A stretch of DNA of 64,000 nucleotides, taken from assembly GCF_030116705.1 (NCBI RefSeq), contig NZ_JAOTIK010000001.1:5484501-5548500 (forward strand), given 5' to 3'. The notes below the pieces were generated by a model. That model saw only the letters and a program-made list of their open reading frames with translations. It searched no databases and was not told the origin of the DNA. A program made the translations under genes and the position numbers. The DNA comes from Streptomyces sp. ML-6. GTDB lineage: Bacteria; Actinomycetota; Actinomycetes; Streptomycetales; Streptomycetaceae. Below are positions 52,160 through 61,807 of this stretch, piece by piece. Position 1 is the stretch's first letter, and each line of letters starts with the position of its first letter.

Positions 52160-54835
52160 TCAGTCGACGGGCAGCGCGTAGAACATCCGGTCGCGCTGCA
52201 CGACGACCAGCCGTCCGGTCGGCAGTACCCGGTACGGGGCGGTGACCGCGGGGCCCTTCGGGTCCTGGACCCCGATGTCCTGGAACTTCCACAGCCGTCG
52301 CCCGTCCTGCGCCGCGAACGCGGTGACCTGGGACCGGTCCGAGGCCAGCAGCGTCTTGCCGGTCGTGCTGAGCGAGACGGCGGGTGCGGCGGCACCGGGC
52401 AGCACCTCCGTGGAGCGCCGCCAGCGCAGCCGCCCGGTCTCCCGCTCGACCGCCCCCACCTCCTGGGAGCGGTTGGCGGTGTGGAGCAGCGCCCCGCTGA
52501 CGACAGGGGTGCCGAACGGGCTTCCGGTGCCGTTCAGCGTCCACTTCGGCTTGCCGGACGGGGTTTCGAACGCCAGGAGGTCGTCGCCCACCGCCGCGTA
52601 CAGCAGCCCCTGTTCGTCGCCCGAGGCCGCCCCGTCCGGTGCGACGGAGCCGAAGGGCTTGCTCCACAGCTGCTTGCCGGTCCTCCGGTCGAAGCACCGG
52701 AAGAGGGCCTTCCCCTTGGCGGCGCGCACATCGCCGGGGGAGAGCGTGCCCGGGGTCTGGCGCACGACGATGTCGTTCTCCCGGAGCGCGATCAGCCGGT
52801 GGACGGGGGCGCCGCCGCGCCCGTTGGGCACGGCGGCCCGCCACAGCTCCTTGCGCCGCGCGATGTCGTAGGCGAAGAGGTACGACTTGACGACCTGCTT
52901 GTCCTTGCCGCGCTTCTTGCCCTTCTTGGGCGGCGGGGCCTTGACGGTGACCTTGTGGGAGCCGGTGAACCAGACCACCGGGTCGGACGAGCCGACGATC
53001 TCCGACACCGTGAGGCCCGGCGCCCCGGCGAACAGGTCCGCGTGGGCCTCCCGGTGCGTGACCTTGCCGTTCTTCGCCGAGAGCCACAGGAACTCGGTCG
53101 GGCCGATGACGAAACAGACGGAATCCCCGGCGGTGACGGCCGCCTTCCCCCGCGCCGCGGCCGCGTTCTCCCAGGCATGGCGGCCGGTTTGCAGATCGAC
53201 GGCGGTCGCCCCGTTCTCCCCGGTCAGCACCAGCAGCCGGTCGTTCCAGAGGGTGGCGGTGAGCGGCGCGGGCAGGGAATCCGGGTGGGCGTATATCCAG
53301 CGGGGGGACGGCGGCAGCCCGGCGGGGCGGGGAACGCTGCGCTTCGGTGCGGGCTTGGGGTCGTCCGTCGACCCGTCGCCGTCGCCCAGCGCGAGCACGC
53401 CGCCCCCGCCGACGAGCAGCCCCGCGGCCCCGGCCGCGAGCCCGACGAGCAGCCCGCGCCGGCCGAGCGCGGCCTCGACGGGCCGCCGGGCGGGGGAGGG
53501 GGCGGAAGCGGGCCCGGCGGGGACCGGAAGCGGGGGAGCCGCCGTCGGCGGGACGGCGGGCGGGAGTGCAGCGGGAAGCGCGGGAAGAGCGGGGGCGGAG
53601 CCGGCGGGAAGCGCGGGAACAGCGGGAACGAGGTCCGTGCCGGGGCCGGAGCCCGTCGGCGGGGCCGGGGCGGGGCCCGACTGCGGGCCGGTGAGCTCGG
53701 GCGGCACGGACAGCTGGGTGGTCGGACGGTCGGTCCTCGGGACGTGCCGTCCGATGCCGCTGAGCTGGGTGGTCCGGGTGTCCCCGACGAGGGAGGAGGA
53801 CTCGGCGGTTCCGGCCCCCGACCCGTCGGTTACTCCCTCGCCCGAGGTGCTTGCGGGGGTTTCGGCCGGGGCCTCGGCACGGGCCTCGGCCGGGGCCTCT
53901 GTCGGAGCCTCCGGCTGGGCCGCGAGCGGCAGGCCCGACGCCGTCGACTCCCGTACCCGCGCCTCCTGTTCCGCCAGCGCCGCGACCAGCCGCTCCGGCA
54001 GCCAGCCGTCCTTCGCGAGTTCCGCGACCCCCTCCGGGGCCAGCTCCGCCGCCACCGTCTCCGCACTCGGCCGGTCGGCCGGGTCCTTCGCCAGGCAGCG
54101 GGCGATCAGATCGCGCAACTCCTCGGGAACCGCACCCAGTTCGGGGTCCGTGCGGGCGATGCGCTCGGCACCCTCGGCGGCCGGACCGTCGGCGAGCGGG
54201 GTGGTACCGGTCGCCGCGTACGCCAGCAGCAGGCCCAGCACGAAGAGGTCGGAGGCCGGACCGGGCTCCTCGCCCTCGACCTGCTCGGGGGTGAGGTAGC
54301 CGAGCCGTACGGACAACTGCCCGCCGGGCCGGGCCTCGGCGGAGGCCGCGGCGCCCAGGGGGCCGAACGCGGTGAGCCGCGGCCCGTCCGCGGCCAGCAG
54401 CACCGTCCGGGGGGCCAGGCCCTGGAGCACGGCGCCGGTGGCGTGCACCCGGGCGAGGGTGTCGGCGATGCCCGCGCCCAGGATCCGCACGGCGTGCTCG
54501 GGAAGCGGCCCCGTGAAACCGATCGCCTCGGAGAGCGTCATCGAGGGTACGTAGGGCCCGGCCGTCCACGGCAGTTCGGAGTCCGGGGCGTCGGCCGGGA
54601 CGTCCGGCCGGGGGCCGTCGCCGGCCAGCTGCTCCTCGGTACGGGCCTCCGCCTGGAAACGGCGCCGGAAGGCGGGCAGCGGGGCGAGTTCGGGACGGGC
54701 CGCGGTGATCACCACGGGGTCGTCGGCCGCCGGGTCGTGCGCGAGGTACCGCACGGCGCTCGCGGTTTCGCGCAGCCGTGCCAGCACGGTGTACGGACCG
54801 AAGCGGCGTGGATCGTCCTGACGCGGCGCCTCCAT
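52160..54835 (-). CDS. Membrane pseudokinase with PQQ-like beta-propeller
   Basis: 891 residues. The N-terminal ~270 residues have the fold of a bacterial Ser/Thr kinase (FGPYTVLARL; later LGYLTPEQVEG for the APE region and DLFVLGLLLAYAATG) but lack catalytic residues: the beta-3 Lys is missing (VVITAARPE), the HRD loop reads LQGLAPRTVLL and DFG reads TAFGP. A Pro/Ala-rich linker, one membrane span (~445-470, GLLVGLAAGAAGLLVGG) and an outside PQQ-type propeller (WENAAAARG, LWKFQDIGV) follow. It probably binds a signal or nucleotide without phosphorylating. The start is set at ATG 54835. Confidence 0.85.
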   Translation of the reverse strand: MEAPRQDDPRRFGPYTVLARLRETASAVRYLAHDPAADDPVVITAARPELAPLPAFRRRFQAEARTEEQLAGDGPRPDVPADAPDSELPWTAGPYVPSMTLSEAIGFTGPLPEHAVRILGAGIADTLARVHATGAVLQGLAPRTVLLAADGPRLTAFGPLGAAASAEARPGGQLSVRLGYLTPEQVEGEEPGPASDLFVLGLLLAYAATGTTPLADGPAAEGAERIARTDPELGAVPEELRDLIARCLAKDPADRPSAETVAAELAPEGVAELAKDGWLPERLVAALAEQEARVRESTASGLPLAAQPEAPTEAPAEARAEAPAETPASTSGEGVTDGSGAGTAESSSLVGDTRTTQLSGIGRHVPRTDRPTTQLSVPPELTGPQSGPAPAPPTGSGPGTDLVPAVPALPAGSAPALPALPAALPPAVPPTAAPPLPVPAGPASAPSPARRPVEAALGRRGLLVGLAAGAAGLLVGGGGVLALGDGDGSTDDPKPAPKRSVPRPAGLPPSPRWIYAHPDSLPAPLTATLWNDRLLVLTGENGATAVDLQTGRHAWENAAAARGKAAVTAGDSVCFVIGPTEFLWLSAKNGKVTHREAHADLFAGAPGLTVSEIVGSSDPVVWFTGSHKVTVKAPPPKKGKKRGKDKQVVKSYLFAYDIARRKELWRAAVPNGRGGAPVHRLIALRENDIVVRQTPGTLSPGDVRAAKGKALFRCFDRRTGKQLWSKPFGSVAPDGAASGDEQGLLYAAVGDDLLAFETPSGKPKWTLNGTGSPFGTPVVSGALLHTANRSQEVGAVERETGRLRWRRSTEVLPGAAAPAVSLSTTGKTLLASDRSQVTAFAAQDGRRLWKFQDIGVQDPKGPAVTAPYRVLPTGRLVVVQRDRMFYALPVD

Positions 54836-54855
54836 GGCGCATCCCCCCTAGGGTT

Positions 54856-54887
54856 TTTCGTTTGGATCAGGCCGGATCCGAACGAAA
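54856..54887. promoter_or_regulatory. Inverted repeat just upstream of the pseudokinase gene
   Basis: TTTCGTTTGGATC (54856-54868) and GATCCGAACGAAA (54875-54887) are 13-base arms with one mismatch and a 6-base centre, ending 21 bases before the start codon. It may be an operator or a 5' leader hairpin. Confidence 0.6.
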
Positions 54888-54971
54888 GACCCTCGCTGAC
54901 CGTGCCCGAGCACCGGAGCGTCGATCTTAGAGCGTTCGGAAACCGGCGCGGGGCCCGCACCCGCCGCGCTC

Positions 54972-55238
54972 TCAGTGCGGTTTGGACCAGGGCCACTTGG
55001 GGGTGTTCCGTACCCGCCCCTCGGGGACGTACTCGTACACCCAGCCGCGCGGAATGCCCAGCCGCTTGGAGTGACCGGCCGGTGCACGACGGTAGGCGTA
55101 CACGGTCGGAGGACCGCCGTCGGTGGCCGGTACCGGGACCTCGTACCACTTGGGAGGATGGCCGGTCGCACCCACCAGGACGGGCAGCACCCGCCCGTCC
55201 AGGGGACCACCGGTGAAGGGGGTGTTCTCGCTTCTCAC
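54972..55238 (-). CDS. Small conserved protein, function unknown
   Basis: 88 residues with motifs NTPFTGGPLDGRVLPV, HPPKWYEVPVP, YAYRRAPAGHSKRLGI and RGWVYEYVPEG. I know this pattern only as an uncharacterised actinobacterial protein. The GTG start overlaps the TetR stop (GTGA), so the two genes are coupled. Confidence 0.75.
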   Translation of the reverse strand: MRSENTPFTGGPLDGRVLPVLVGATGHPPKWYEVPVPATDGGPPTVYAYRRAPAGHSKRLGIPRGWVYEYVPEGRVRNTPKWPWSKPH

Positions 55239-56014
55239 CGCCCCAGTCTGACCGATGGGTCCGCGGGCAGCAGGTGGCCCGCCCCGTCGGCCACCGCGGC
55301 CAGCCGCTCCGCCAGCCGCCCGGCCGGGCCCCCGGCGTCCTCCAACGGAAGCAGCGCCTCCACCACCGACGCGGTCTGCGGGTCCGTCGTGGCCGTGACG
55401 GCCAGCTGCGCGAGCAGCTGATCGACCAGCCAGCCGCGCAGCTCGGCCGCGGCGGGCTGCTTCCCCTCGTCCAGCCAGATCAGGGACGCGGCCTCGACCG
55501 CCGCGATCCAGGTGCGCACCATCATCCGGAGCCTGGGGCCGGGCGTGGCCCCGGCGCCCGCGTCGAACCTGCCCAGGTGCAGCAGGATCTGCTCGGCCGC
55601 CGCGCGGCGCACCTCGTCGACGATCGCCGTGGTACGGGACGTCCCGACGACGCTGCCGCCGCGCAGCAACGCGCTGAACCCGGTGTCGTGTTCGTCGACG
55701 AAGGCGAGATAGCGGTCGAGCACCCGCGCCACCCGCTCGGTGGGCGGCCCCACCGGCGGCTCGGCGAAGCACAGGATCAGTTCGTCCGAGGCGGACCGCA
55801 GCGCCGCCTCGTACAACTGCTGCCGCCCGCCGGGGAAGTAGCGGTAGACGAGCGGCCGGGACACCCCGGCGACCGTGGCGACCTCGTCGAGCGAGACCTC
55901 GTCGGGGGCCCGGTGGGCGAAGAGGGTGAGGGCCGCGCCGAGAAGCTGGGCGCGGCGCTCCTCGACGCTGAGCCTTCGGTACGCGCGGGTCGGCGGCACG
56001 GTGGCGGCAGTCAT
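55235..56014 (-). CDS. TetR/AcrR-family transcriptional regulator
   Basis: 259 residues. The N-terminal helix-turn-helix (RRAQLLGAALTLFAHRAPDE, VSLDEVATVAGVSRPLVYRY) is typical; the long C-terminal domain with MVRTWIAAVEAASLIWLDEG has the layout of fatty-acid or hydrophobic-ligand regulators. It leads a two-gene unit. The target is unknown. Confidence 0.92.
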   Translation of the reverse strand: MTAATVPPTRAYRRLSVEERRAQLLGAALTLFAHRAPDEVSLDEVATVAGVSRPLVYRYFPGGRQQLYEAALRSASDELILCFAEPPVGPPTERVARVLDRYLAFVDEHDTGFSALLRGGSVVGTSRTTAIVDEVRRAAAEQILLHLGRFDAGAGATPGPRLRMMVRTWIAAVEAASLIWLDEGKQPAAAELRGWLVDQLLAQLAVTATTDPQTASVVEALLPLEDAGGPAGRLAERLAAVADGAGHLLPADPSVRLGR

Positions 56015-56057
56015 GACCGGAAGCCTAACGACCGGGGGCGCGGCGGGGAGCGGACCG

Positions 56058-56522
56058 TCACGGCTGCTCCCCGAGCGCGCGGGTGGCCTCCCGCTGTATG
56101 TGCGCCGAGCGGTCGAGGAATCCGAGGATCACGGCGAGCTCCGCGTCCGAGTACTCCGCGTACAGCTCGGCGAGATGGGCGGCGAAGGGGGTGAAGAGCG
56201 GGGCGAACCGGGCCTCGATGCCCGGGTCGATCTCGACGTTGACCCGTCTGCCGTCCTGCGGGTCCTTCACCCGGCGGGCGAACCCCTTGCGCTCCAGCCT
56301 GTCGACCAGCCCCGTGACGGAGGCCGGCGCCAGGCCGGTGAGCTCCCCCAGCTCGCCCGCGCTGAGCGCGCCCGACCGCTGGAGCAGGTCGAGCGTCTTC
56401 TCCTCGACCGTGCTGAGACCCATCCGGGTGCTGATCGCCGCGTGGTACATGACGGCCGCGTTGCTGTGCACCCGTCCTGCCTCCCCGAGCCGGGCGAGGA
56501 GTTCTTCCCTTGACGTTCCCAT
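56058..56522 (-). CDS. MarR-family transcriptional regulator
   Basis: 154 residues: ALSAGELGELTGLAPASVTG and LVDRLERKGFARRVKDPQDG form the winged helix. It is divergent from the NTF2-like gene and has a strong palindrome in the shared promoter, so it probably represses both. Confidence 0.92.
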   Translation of the reverse strand: MGTSREELLARLGEAGRVHSNAAVMYHAAISTRMGLSTVEEKTLDLLQRSGALSAGELGELTGLAPASVTGLVDRLERKGFARRVKDPQDGRRVNVEIDPGIEARFAPLFTPFAAHLAELYAEYSDAELAVILGFLDRSAHIQREATRALGEQP

Positions 56523-56535
56523 GAGCGCTCCCTAT

Positions 56536-56557
56536 ATTTAGTTCGACCGAACGAAAT
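56536..56557. promoter_or_regulatory. 22-bp near-perfect palindrome, probable MarR operator
   Basis: ATTTAGTTCG-AC-CGAACGAAAT reads the same on both strands except for one base pair. It lies 14 bases from the MarR start and 33 from the NTF2-like start, the usual place for an autoregulatory MarR site. Confidence 0.75.
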
Positions 56558-56590
56558 AATAGCAGAGGCGGACGGGGGAGAGGGAAGCGC

Positions 56591-57088
56591 ATGGACACCC
56601 GGGAGACCGAGATCCGCGAGCTCTTCGCGGAGTACTGCAGGACCTGGACGGAGGCGGACTCCGCCGGATTCGGGCGGCTGTTCACCGAAGACGCCGACTA
56701 CGTTTCCTACGACGGAAGCTGGGCGGCCGGCGCCGCGAAGCTGGAGGACAACCACGACAAGCTGTTCCGCGGCGTGATCGCCGGTTCGGCGATGGTCGGG
56801 GAGATCGAGTCCCTGCGCTTCGTCACCGACTCCGTGGCCGTGCTGGTGGGCAACGGGTCGGTCCTCATGCCCTGGCGCGACAAGCTGCCGAAGCGGCGGC
56901 TGTCGCGCCAGGTCATCGTCTGCGTCCGGACCCCGCGGGGCTGGCGGATAGCGGCGATCCAGAACGGGCGGCAGCGGCCGGTGACCATACCGGAGCCGGG
57001 CTCGATGCCGTCGAGGATGTCGCAGGGCATGACGCGGCTCGCGCAGCGCTTCGGCATAGGCCGGGCGCGGGAGGTCACCCTGCCGTGA
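56591..57088 (+). CDS. SnoaL/NTF2-like protein
   Basis: 165 residues with the small cone-shaped NTF2 fold pattern: IRELFAEYCRTWTEADSAGF, LFTEDADYVSYDGSW, and RGWRIAAIQNGRQRP at the end of the fold, as in SgcJ/EcaC-type proteins. These are often polyketide-type cyclases, isomerases or small-molecule binders. The basic C-terminal tail (MTRLAQRFGIGRAREVTLP) is an extra. It is probably controlled by the divergent MarR protein. Confidence 0.88.
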   Translation: MDTRETEIRELFAEYCRTWTEADSAGFGRLFTEDADYVSYDGSWAAGAAKLEDNHDKLFRGVIAGSAMVGEIESLRFVTDSVAVLVGNGSVLMPWRDKLPKRRLSRQVIVCVRTPRGWRIAAIQNGRQRPVTIPEPGSMPSRMSQGMTRLAQRFGIGRAREVTLP

Positions 57089-57112
57089 GCCGGGGCCGGG
57101 ACGGGAGCGGAG

Positions 57113-57134
57113 CCGGTGTCGGTGTCGACACCGG
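57113..57134. terminator. 9-bp stem between convergent NTF2-like and diiron genes
   Basis: CCGGTGTCG and CGACACCGG with a 4-base loop; GGTGTCG repeats continue to about 57168. Confidence 0.55.
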
Positions 57135-57206
57135 TGCAGGCGTAGGTGTCGGTGTCGGGAGTGGGGTCGCGCGTGGGTGGGGGCGGGGCCGCCCGGGCCG
57201 GGCGGC

Positions 57207-58142
57207 TCAGGCCAGGAGGCCGGACTTCTTCCACATCCTGCGCCCCACCCCGTTGAGCACCCCGATGTCGTCGAAGAAGTCCGTCAGCCGCTTCGCGCCG
57301 GTCTGCATGACCTCCGCCCGGTGACCGCTCGCCTTCACCTGGGCGACGGCTTCGTGCCGGTTCAGGCCGACGTTCTCGTACACCTGGGGGTTGATGAAGC
57401 AGACGGAGAAGACGCGGGCCGCCTCGCCGCAGCTCAGCCGGGTCAGCCGGCGCTCCCAGGCGGGGGCGGTCACCATCTGCCGGCGCAACTCCTCGCGGGC
57501 GTACCGGACGTGCCGGGCCTCCTCGACCACGTGGATGCGGGTCACGCCGCGCACCAGCGTCTGGACCCGCTCGTCCGGGAACGTCAGCCGCTGCATCCAG
57601 TCGAGGATCTCCTCGCCGAGCAGTGTCGCGGCGAACGAACCGGGCGTGGTGGAGATGGTCTTCAGCACGCGTGCGAGGTTGTGGTAGACGCGCGGCACGG
57701 GGTAATCGGGCGTCCCGCCCCACTTGATCATGCGGCCGAACATCATCGAGTGCCGGCACTCGTCGGCTATCTCGGTGAGCGCGTAGCGGACGTGGTTGCT
57801 GGTCACCGGGCGGTCGTAGATGTGCCGGACCAGCAGCTGCATGAGGATGATCTCGAACCAGATGCCCAGCGAGGCCAGTGACGCCGCCTCGTGCCGGGAG
57901 AGGTCGAGCCGCTGTTCCTCGGACATCTTCCGCCACAGCGGGGTGTCGTAGAGGGAGACGAGCTCGGGCGGCCAGAACCACTTGCCCTCCTCGACCGCCG
58001 AGGCCCAGTCGAGTTCCTTGTCCGGGTCGAAGGAGTGCTTGGCCGAGGATTCGAGCAGCCGCTCGGCGACCTGCTCCCGGTCCCGGAGCGGGCCGAGTGC
58101 GTCGCGCAGCAGCTGGATGTCGTGTTCGGACACGGTGGTCAT
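57207..58142 (-). CDS. AurF-like diiron oxygenase
   Basis: 311 residues, all helical, with the carboxylate/His ligands of a diiron centre visible: SRHEAASLASLGIWFE, EIADECRHSMMFG, LGEEILDW and VVEEARHVRYAREE. AurF-type enzymes oxidise aryl amines or related small molecules. ATG 58142 (MTTVSEHD) is preferred to a GTG four codons earlier. It is divergent from a second diiron gene across 179 bases, which is unusual and suggests a shared pathway. Confidence 0.88.
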   Translation of the reverse strand: MTTVSEHDIQLLRDALGPLRDREQVAERLLESSAKHSFDPDKELDWASAVEEGKWFWPPELVSLYDTPLWRKMSEEQRLDLSRHEAASLASLGIWFEIILMQLLVRHIYDRPVTSNHVRYALTEIADECRHSMMFGRMIKWGGTPDYPVPRVYHNLARVLKTISTTPGSFAATLLGEEILDWMQRLTFPDERVQTLVRGVTRIHVVEEARHVRYAREELRRQMVTAPAWERRLTRLSCGEAARVFSVCFINPQVYENVGLNRHEAVAQVKASGHRAEVMQTGAKRLTDFFDDIGVLNGVGRRMWKKSGLLA

Positions 58143-58321
58143 GACTGGAGGCACCTCGCGCGTGGGTTACCGGTGGTCACCCCTTATGAGACGCCTCGTC
58201 AGTAAGGTCGTCAATCCCTCTGGTGCGACTTGTTGACCCGGTGTCTACCAACGTGTGAACCTGCCCACTGACGCTGACGCCACGGGAATTGCCGAAAACA
58301 TGCCAGGCGAAGGAGCCGTCC

Positions 58322-59440
58322 ATGGCGACCCACGAGCTCTACACCACTGCCCCCGAAGCACCGCTGTGGCAGGTGCCGGCCTCCGGCGCCGCCCGTTTCA
58401 CCTGGGACTACGACGACGGCCGGGACCGGCTGCTCGCCCTCTACCAGAAGGGCAAGGACAAGCAGTGGGACGGCAACAAGCGCATCGACTGGTCCCTGGA
58501 GGTCGATCCCGCCGACCCGCTCGGCACCCCGGACGAGGCCCTCACCCTGTACGGCACCCCGCACTGGGCGAAGATGACCGAGAAGGACCGGGGCGAGCTG
58601 CGCAAGCACTACACCGCCTGGCAGTTCAGCCAGTTCCTCCACGGTGAGCAGGGTGCCATGGTGTGCGCGGCCAGGATCGTGGAGTCCGTCCCCGACCTGG
58701 ACGCGAAGTTCTACTCCGCGACCCAGGCCATGGACGAGGCCCGGCACGCCGAGATATACAGCCGGTTCCTGCACGAGAAGGTCGGGATGCTCTACCCGGT
58801 CAACGACAGCCTCCAGGGGCTGCTCGGCGACACCCTGCGCGACTCCCGCTGGGACATGCCCTACCTCGGCATGCAGGTCCTCATAGAAGGGCTCGCCCTG
58901 GCCGCGTTCGGCATGATCCGCGACACGACGACCAAGCCGCTGCCCAAGCAGATCCTCGCGTACGTCATGCAGGACGAGGCCCGGCACGTCGCGTTCGGGC
59001 GGATGGCGCTGCGCGACTACTACAAGCAGCTGAGCGACGCCGAACTGCGGGAGCGCGAGGACTTCGTCATCGAGGGCTGCTACCTGATGCGGAACCGGCT
59101 CAGCGGGGTCGAGGTGCTGGAGAACTTCGGCATCGGCAAGCAGGAGGCCAAGGACCTCTCCGAGCACTCGGAGTTCCTGCAGCTCTTCCGGAAGCTGCTG
59201 TTCAGCCGGATAGTGCCGTGCGTCAAGGACATCGGACTGTGGGGCGTACGGCTCCAGAAGGCATACGTCGACATGGGCGTCCTCGAACTCGGCGACTCCA
59301 ACCTCGACCTGCTGATGGCCCAGGACGAGGAAATAGCCGAACAACTCGACCGGGACCGCTTCGCGGTGGAGGAACGGGCCAGGGTCGCCGAGGTCGAGGA
59401 GGCGATAACCCGGGGCGGTTCCGGCACGCCGGGGGACTGA
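58322..59440 (+). CDS. Ferritin-like diiron protein
   Basis: 372 residues. Two carboxylate-His motifs (AMDEARHAEIYSRF and VMQDEARHVAFG) with EGLALAAFG between them give the four-helix diiron site of the ribonucleotide-reductase-like/ferritin-like group. The N-terminus (DKQWDGNKRIDWSLEVDP) is shared with uncharacterised actinobacterial oxygenases. ATG 58322 has AAGGAG six bases upstream. It is probably an oxygenase or desaturase; no substrate can be named. Confidence 0.87.
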   Translation: MATHELYTTAPEAPLWQVPASGAARFTWDYDDGRDRLLALYQKGKDKQWDGNKRIDWSLEVDPADPLGTPDEALTLYGTPHWAKMTEKDRGELRKHYTAWQFSQFLHGEQGAMVCAARIVESVPDLDAKFYSATQAMDEARHAEIYSRFLHEKVGMLYPVNDSLQGLLGDTLRDSRWDMPYLGMQVLIEGLALAAFGMIRDTTTKPLPKQILAYVMQDEARHVAFGRMALRDYYKQLSDAELREREDFVIEGCYLMRNRLSGVEVLENFGIGKQEAKDLSEHSEFLQLFRKLLFSRIVPCVKDIGLWGVRLQKAYVDMGVLELGDSNLDLLMAQDEEIAEQLDRDRFAVEERARVAEVEEAITRGGSGTPGD

Positions 59441-59621
59441 CGCCACGTCGGCCCCCGGGGCGAGGAACCGCCCGGAGGCGAGGAGCTGTCCGGAGGTGAG
59501 GAGCCGCCCGGCAGGAACGGTTGCCCGGAGGCACCCCGGCGGTGCGACGGAACGGGGCGTCTTCGCGGGACGACAGGGCAAACGGATGCACGCCCTCGGC
59601 CGGGGCGGGGAGGATGACGGC

Positions 59622-60521
59622 ATGACGCCACCGCCCCCGCTCCCCGCCGCCGCAGACCCCGCAGCCGCCCGCCGCAGCCTGGAAGCGCTGGCCCTGGGCG
59701 ACGCGTTCGGCGAGCGCTGGTTCCCCCTCTTCCGTGAGCCCCGCCGGGCGTTCAACGAGATCAAGGCGCGCCGCACCCCCGAGGAACCCGACTGGCACTG
59801 GACGGACGACACCGCACTGGCCCGCGCCCTGCTGCGGTCCCTGGAGGAGCACGGCCGGGTCGAGCAGGACCACCTCGCGCTCTGCTTCGCCCTCGCCTAC
59901 GAGGCCGATCGGGCCCGTGGCTACGGACACGGCATGCACATGCTGCTGCCCCAGCTGCTGGCCGCACCGGCCGACTGGCGCACCCTGGCGCCCGGACTCT
60001 TCGAGGGCGGCAGCCTCGGCAACGGCGCGGCGATGCGGGTCGCACCCCTCGGCGCGTACTTCCACCGGGACGTCGGGCTCGCCGCCGAACAGGCGACGTT
60101 GCAGGCGACCGTCACCCACGCCCACCCGGAGGGGATCGCGGGTGCGGTGGCGGTGGCGGTCGCGGCGGCGCTGATGGTCCGCGGCGAGTTCACCCTGGCC
60201 GCGGTCGCCGACCGGACCCCCGGGGGACTCGTGCACGAGGGGTTGTGCCGGGCCGTCGACGTCCCCTTCACCACCGAGCCGTGGAAGGCGGCCGATCTGC
60301 TGGGCAACGGACAGCGCATCCGCGCCGACGACACGGTCCCGTTCGCCCTGTGGACCGCGGCCCGGCATCCGGACGACCTCGAGGCGGCGCTCTGGGCGAC
60401 GGCCGAGGGCCTCGGCGACGTCGACACGACCTGCGCCATCACCGGCGGCGTCGTGGGCGCGGCCACCGGAATCGACGGTGCGCCCGAACCGTGGCTGCGG
60501 CGCCGCGAGCCGCTGGGCTGA
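59622..60521 (+). CDS. ADP-ribosylglycohydrolase-family protein
   Basis: 299 residues. The family metal motifs are WHWTDDTALA near the N-terminus and GDVDTTCAITGGVVGA near the C-terminus, with GNGAAMRVAPLGAYF between. Such enzymes remove ADP-ribose from proteins or small molecules. ATG 59622 has GGGGAGG eight bases upstream; the open frame starts 42 codons earlier. Confidence 0.9.
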   Translation: MTPPPPLPAAADPAAARRSLEALALGDAFGERWFPLFREPRRAFNEIKARRTPEEPDWHWTDDTALARALLRSLEEHGRVEQDHLALCFALAYEADRARGYGHGMHMLLPQLLAAPADWRTLAPGLFEGGSLGNGAAMRVAPLGAYFHRDVGLAAEQATLQATVTHAHPEGIAGAVAVAVAAALMVRGEFTLAAVADRTPGGLVHEGLCRAVDVPFTTEPWKAADLLGNGQRIRADDTVPFALWTAARHPDDLEAALWATAEGLGDVDTTCAITGGVVGAATGIDGAPEPWLRRREPLG

Positions 60522-60714
60522 GCGGGGACGGTGGCGGACGGTCCGGTTCCGCCCGCCACCCACCGCCTGCCGTCCGTCACCGCGTCCCGCTCGCGCCACC
60601 ACCAGCCCCAAGCCGTGGCCGGCCACCGCCGAGCACGAGCCGTGGCCGGCCGGCCCTCACCGCCGCCGGCCCCCATCGCCACAAGCCGTCACCGCCGACG
60701 GGAGGGCCATCGGG

Positions 60715-61803
60715 TCACGGTCGTACGGCGGGCAGGGCGCTCTCCACCGCGCCGGCCGCCGCGAGCAGTGAGACGTCCGCCCCGCGCTCCGCGACCAGTT
60801 GCAGCCCGACCGGGCAGCCGTCCGCCGTGAAGCCCGCCGGCACACTGGCGGCCGGATGCCCGCTGAGGTTGAACGCCCAGGTCAGCGCAGTCGAGTAGAG
60901 CTCGCCCGGACCGTCGTGCCCATGCGGGCGGTTGGGCGTGGTCGGGGTGAGCAGCAGCGGGGCACGGGCGAACAGCGCGTCGAGCCGGAGGTCGTTCTCG
61001 CGCCGGACCTCCGCGGCGGCGGGGGACTCCTCCCCGCCCCGGACCGCCGACCACGCCCCGCCCGGGTCGAGCAGCTCGCACGCACCGCCCACGAGCCGCA
61101 CCACCCCGGCCGCCACCAGCCGTTCCACCGCGCGCCGCACCACTGCGGCGACCTCCGGATCGACCTCGGCGTACCCCAGATCCGGGCTGAAGACGGCCGG
61201 CACAGGAAGGATCGGCGGCACCGGCTCGTCCTCTTCCTCGTCTTCGTCCTCGCCCAGGACGGCGCGCAGATACGTTCCGGCCCCGGCCGCCGACCGGGCC
61301 AGTACCCCGGCGGACGCCAGTCCGGAACGATCGGGGGAGGGCAGCAGGCCGTTCGTCGTCTTCAGGCCGAACACCCCGCACCACGCGGCCGGAATCCGTA
61401 CCGATCCCGCCCCGTCGCTGCCGGTCGCCAGCTCCACCAGGTCCGCCGCGACCGCGGCCGCCGAGCCCGCCGAGGAGCCGCCCGGGGTGCGGTCGGGGCG
61501 CCACGGGTTGACCGTACGGCCGTGGGCGCCCAGCCCCCAGGTCTGCCAGGGCGTGCCGGGGCCGGGCACCGAGGTCGAGCCGACCGGGACCCCACCGGCC
61601 GCGATCAGCCGCCGGGCCGCGTACGACCGGATGCCCGAGCGTCCCTTGACCGCGAACGGCAGACCGGCCAGGGGCAGTCGACGGGCCGGTCCGGCGTCGG
61701 CGAGCGCCCGCTCGTGCCACACCTCGACGAACGCGCACAGCCACGGGTCCGTCCGGTCGATCCGCTCCAGCGTCCGGCGCACCCCGTCCCTCGTGTCGTT
61801 CAT
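60715..61803 (-). CDS. Amidase-signature family hydrolase
   Basis: 362 residues. The Ser-cisSer-Lys triad is visible: Lys53 in PFAVKGRSG, cis-Ser in [10 protein letters not shown] and Ser134 in [12 protein letters not shown]. It is shorter than GatA (about 480) and lacks its other parts, so it is a small-molecule amidase such as an allophanate-hydrolase/AtzF-like or indoleacetamide-type enzyme. It follows the PBP gene by four bases and may be co-transcribed. Confidence 0.9.
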   Translation of the reverse strand: MNDTRDGVRRTLERIDRTDPWLCAFVEVWHERALADAGPARRLPLAGLPFAVKGRSGIRSYAARRLIAAGGVPVGSTSVPGPGTPWQTWGLGAHGRTVNPWRPDRTPGGSSAGSAAAVAADLVELATGSDGAGSVRIPAAWCGVFGLKTTNGLLPSPDRSGLASAGVLARSAAGAGTYLRAVLGEDEDEEEDEPVPPILPVPAVFSPDLGYAEVDPEVAAVVRRAVERLVAAGVVRLVGGACELLDPGGAWSAVRGGEESPAAAEVRRENDLRLDALFARAPLLLTPTTPNRPHGHDGPGELYSTALTWAFNLSGHPAASVPAGFTADGCPVGLQLVAERGADVSLLAAAGAVESALPAVRP

Positions 61804-61807
61804 CCGG

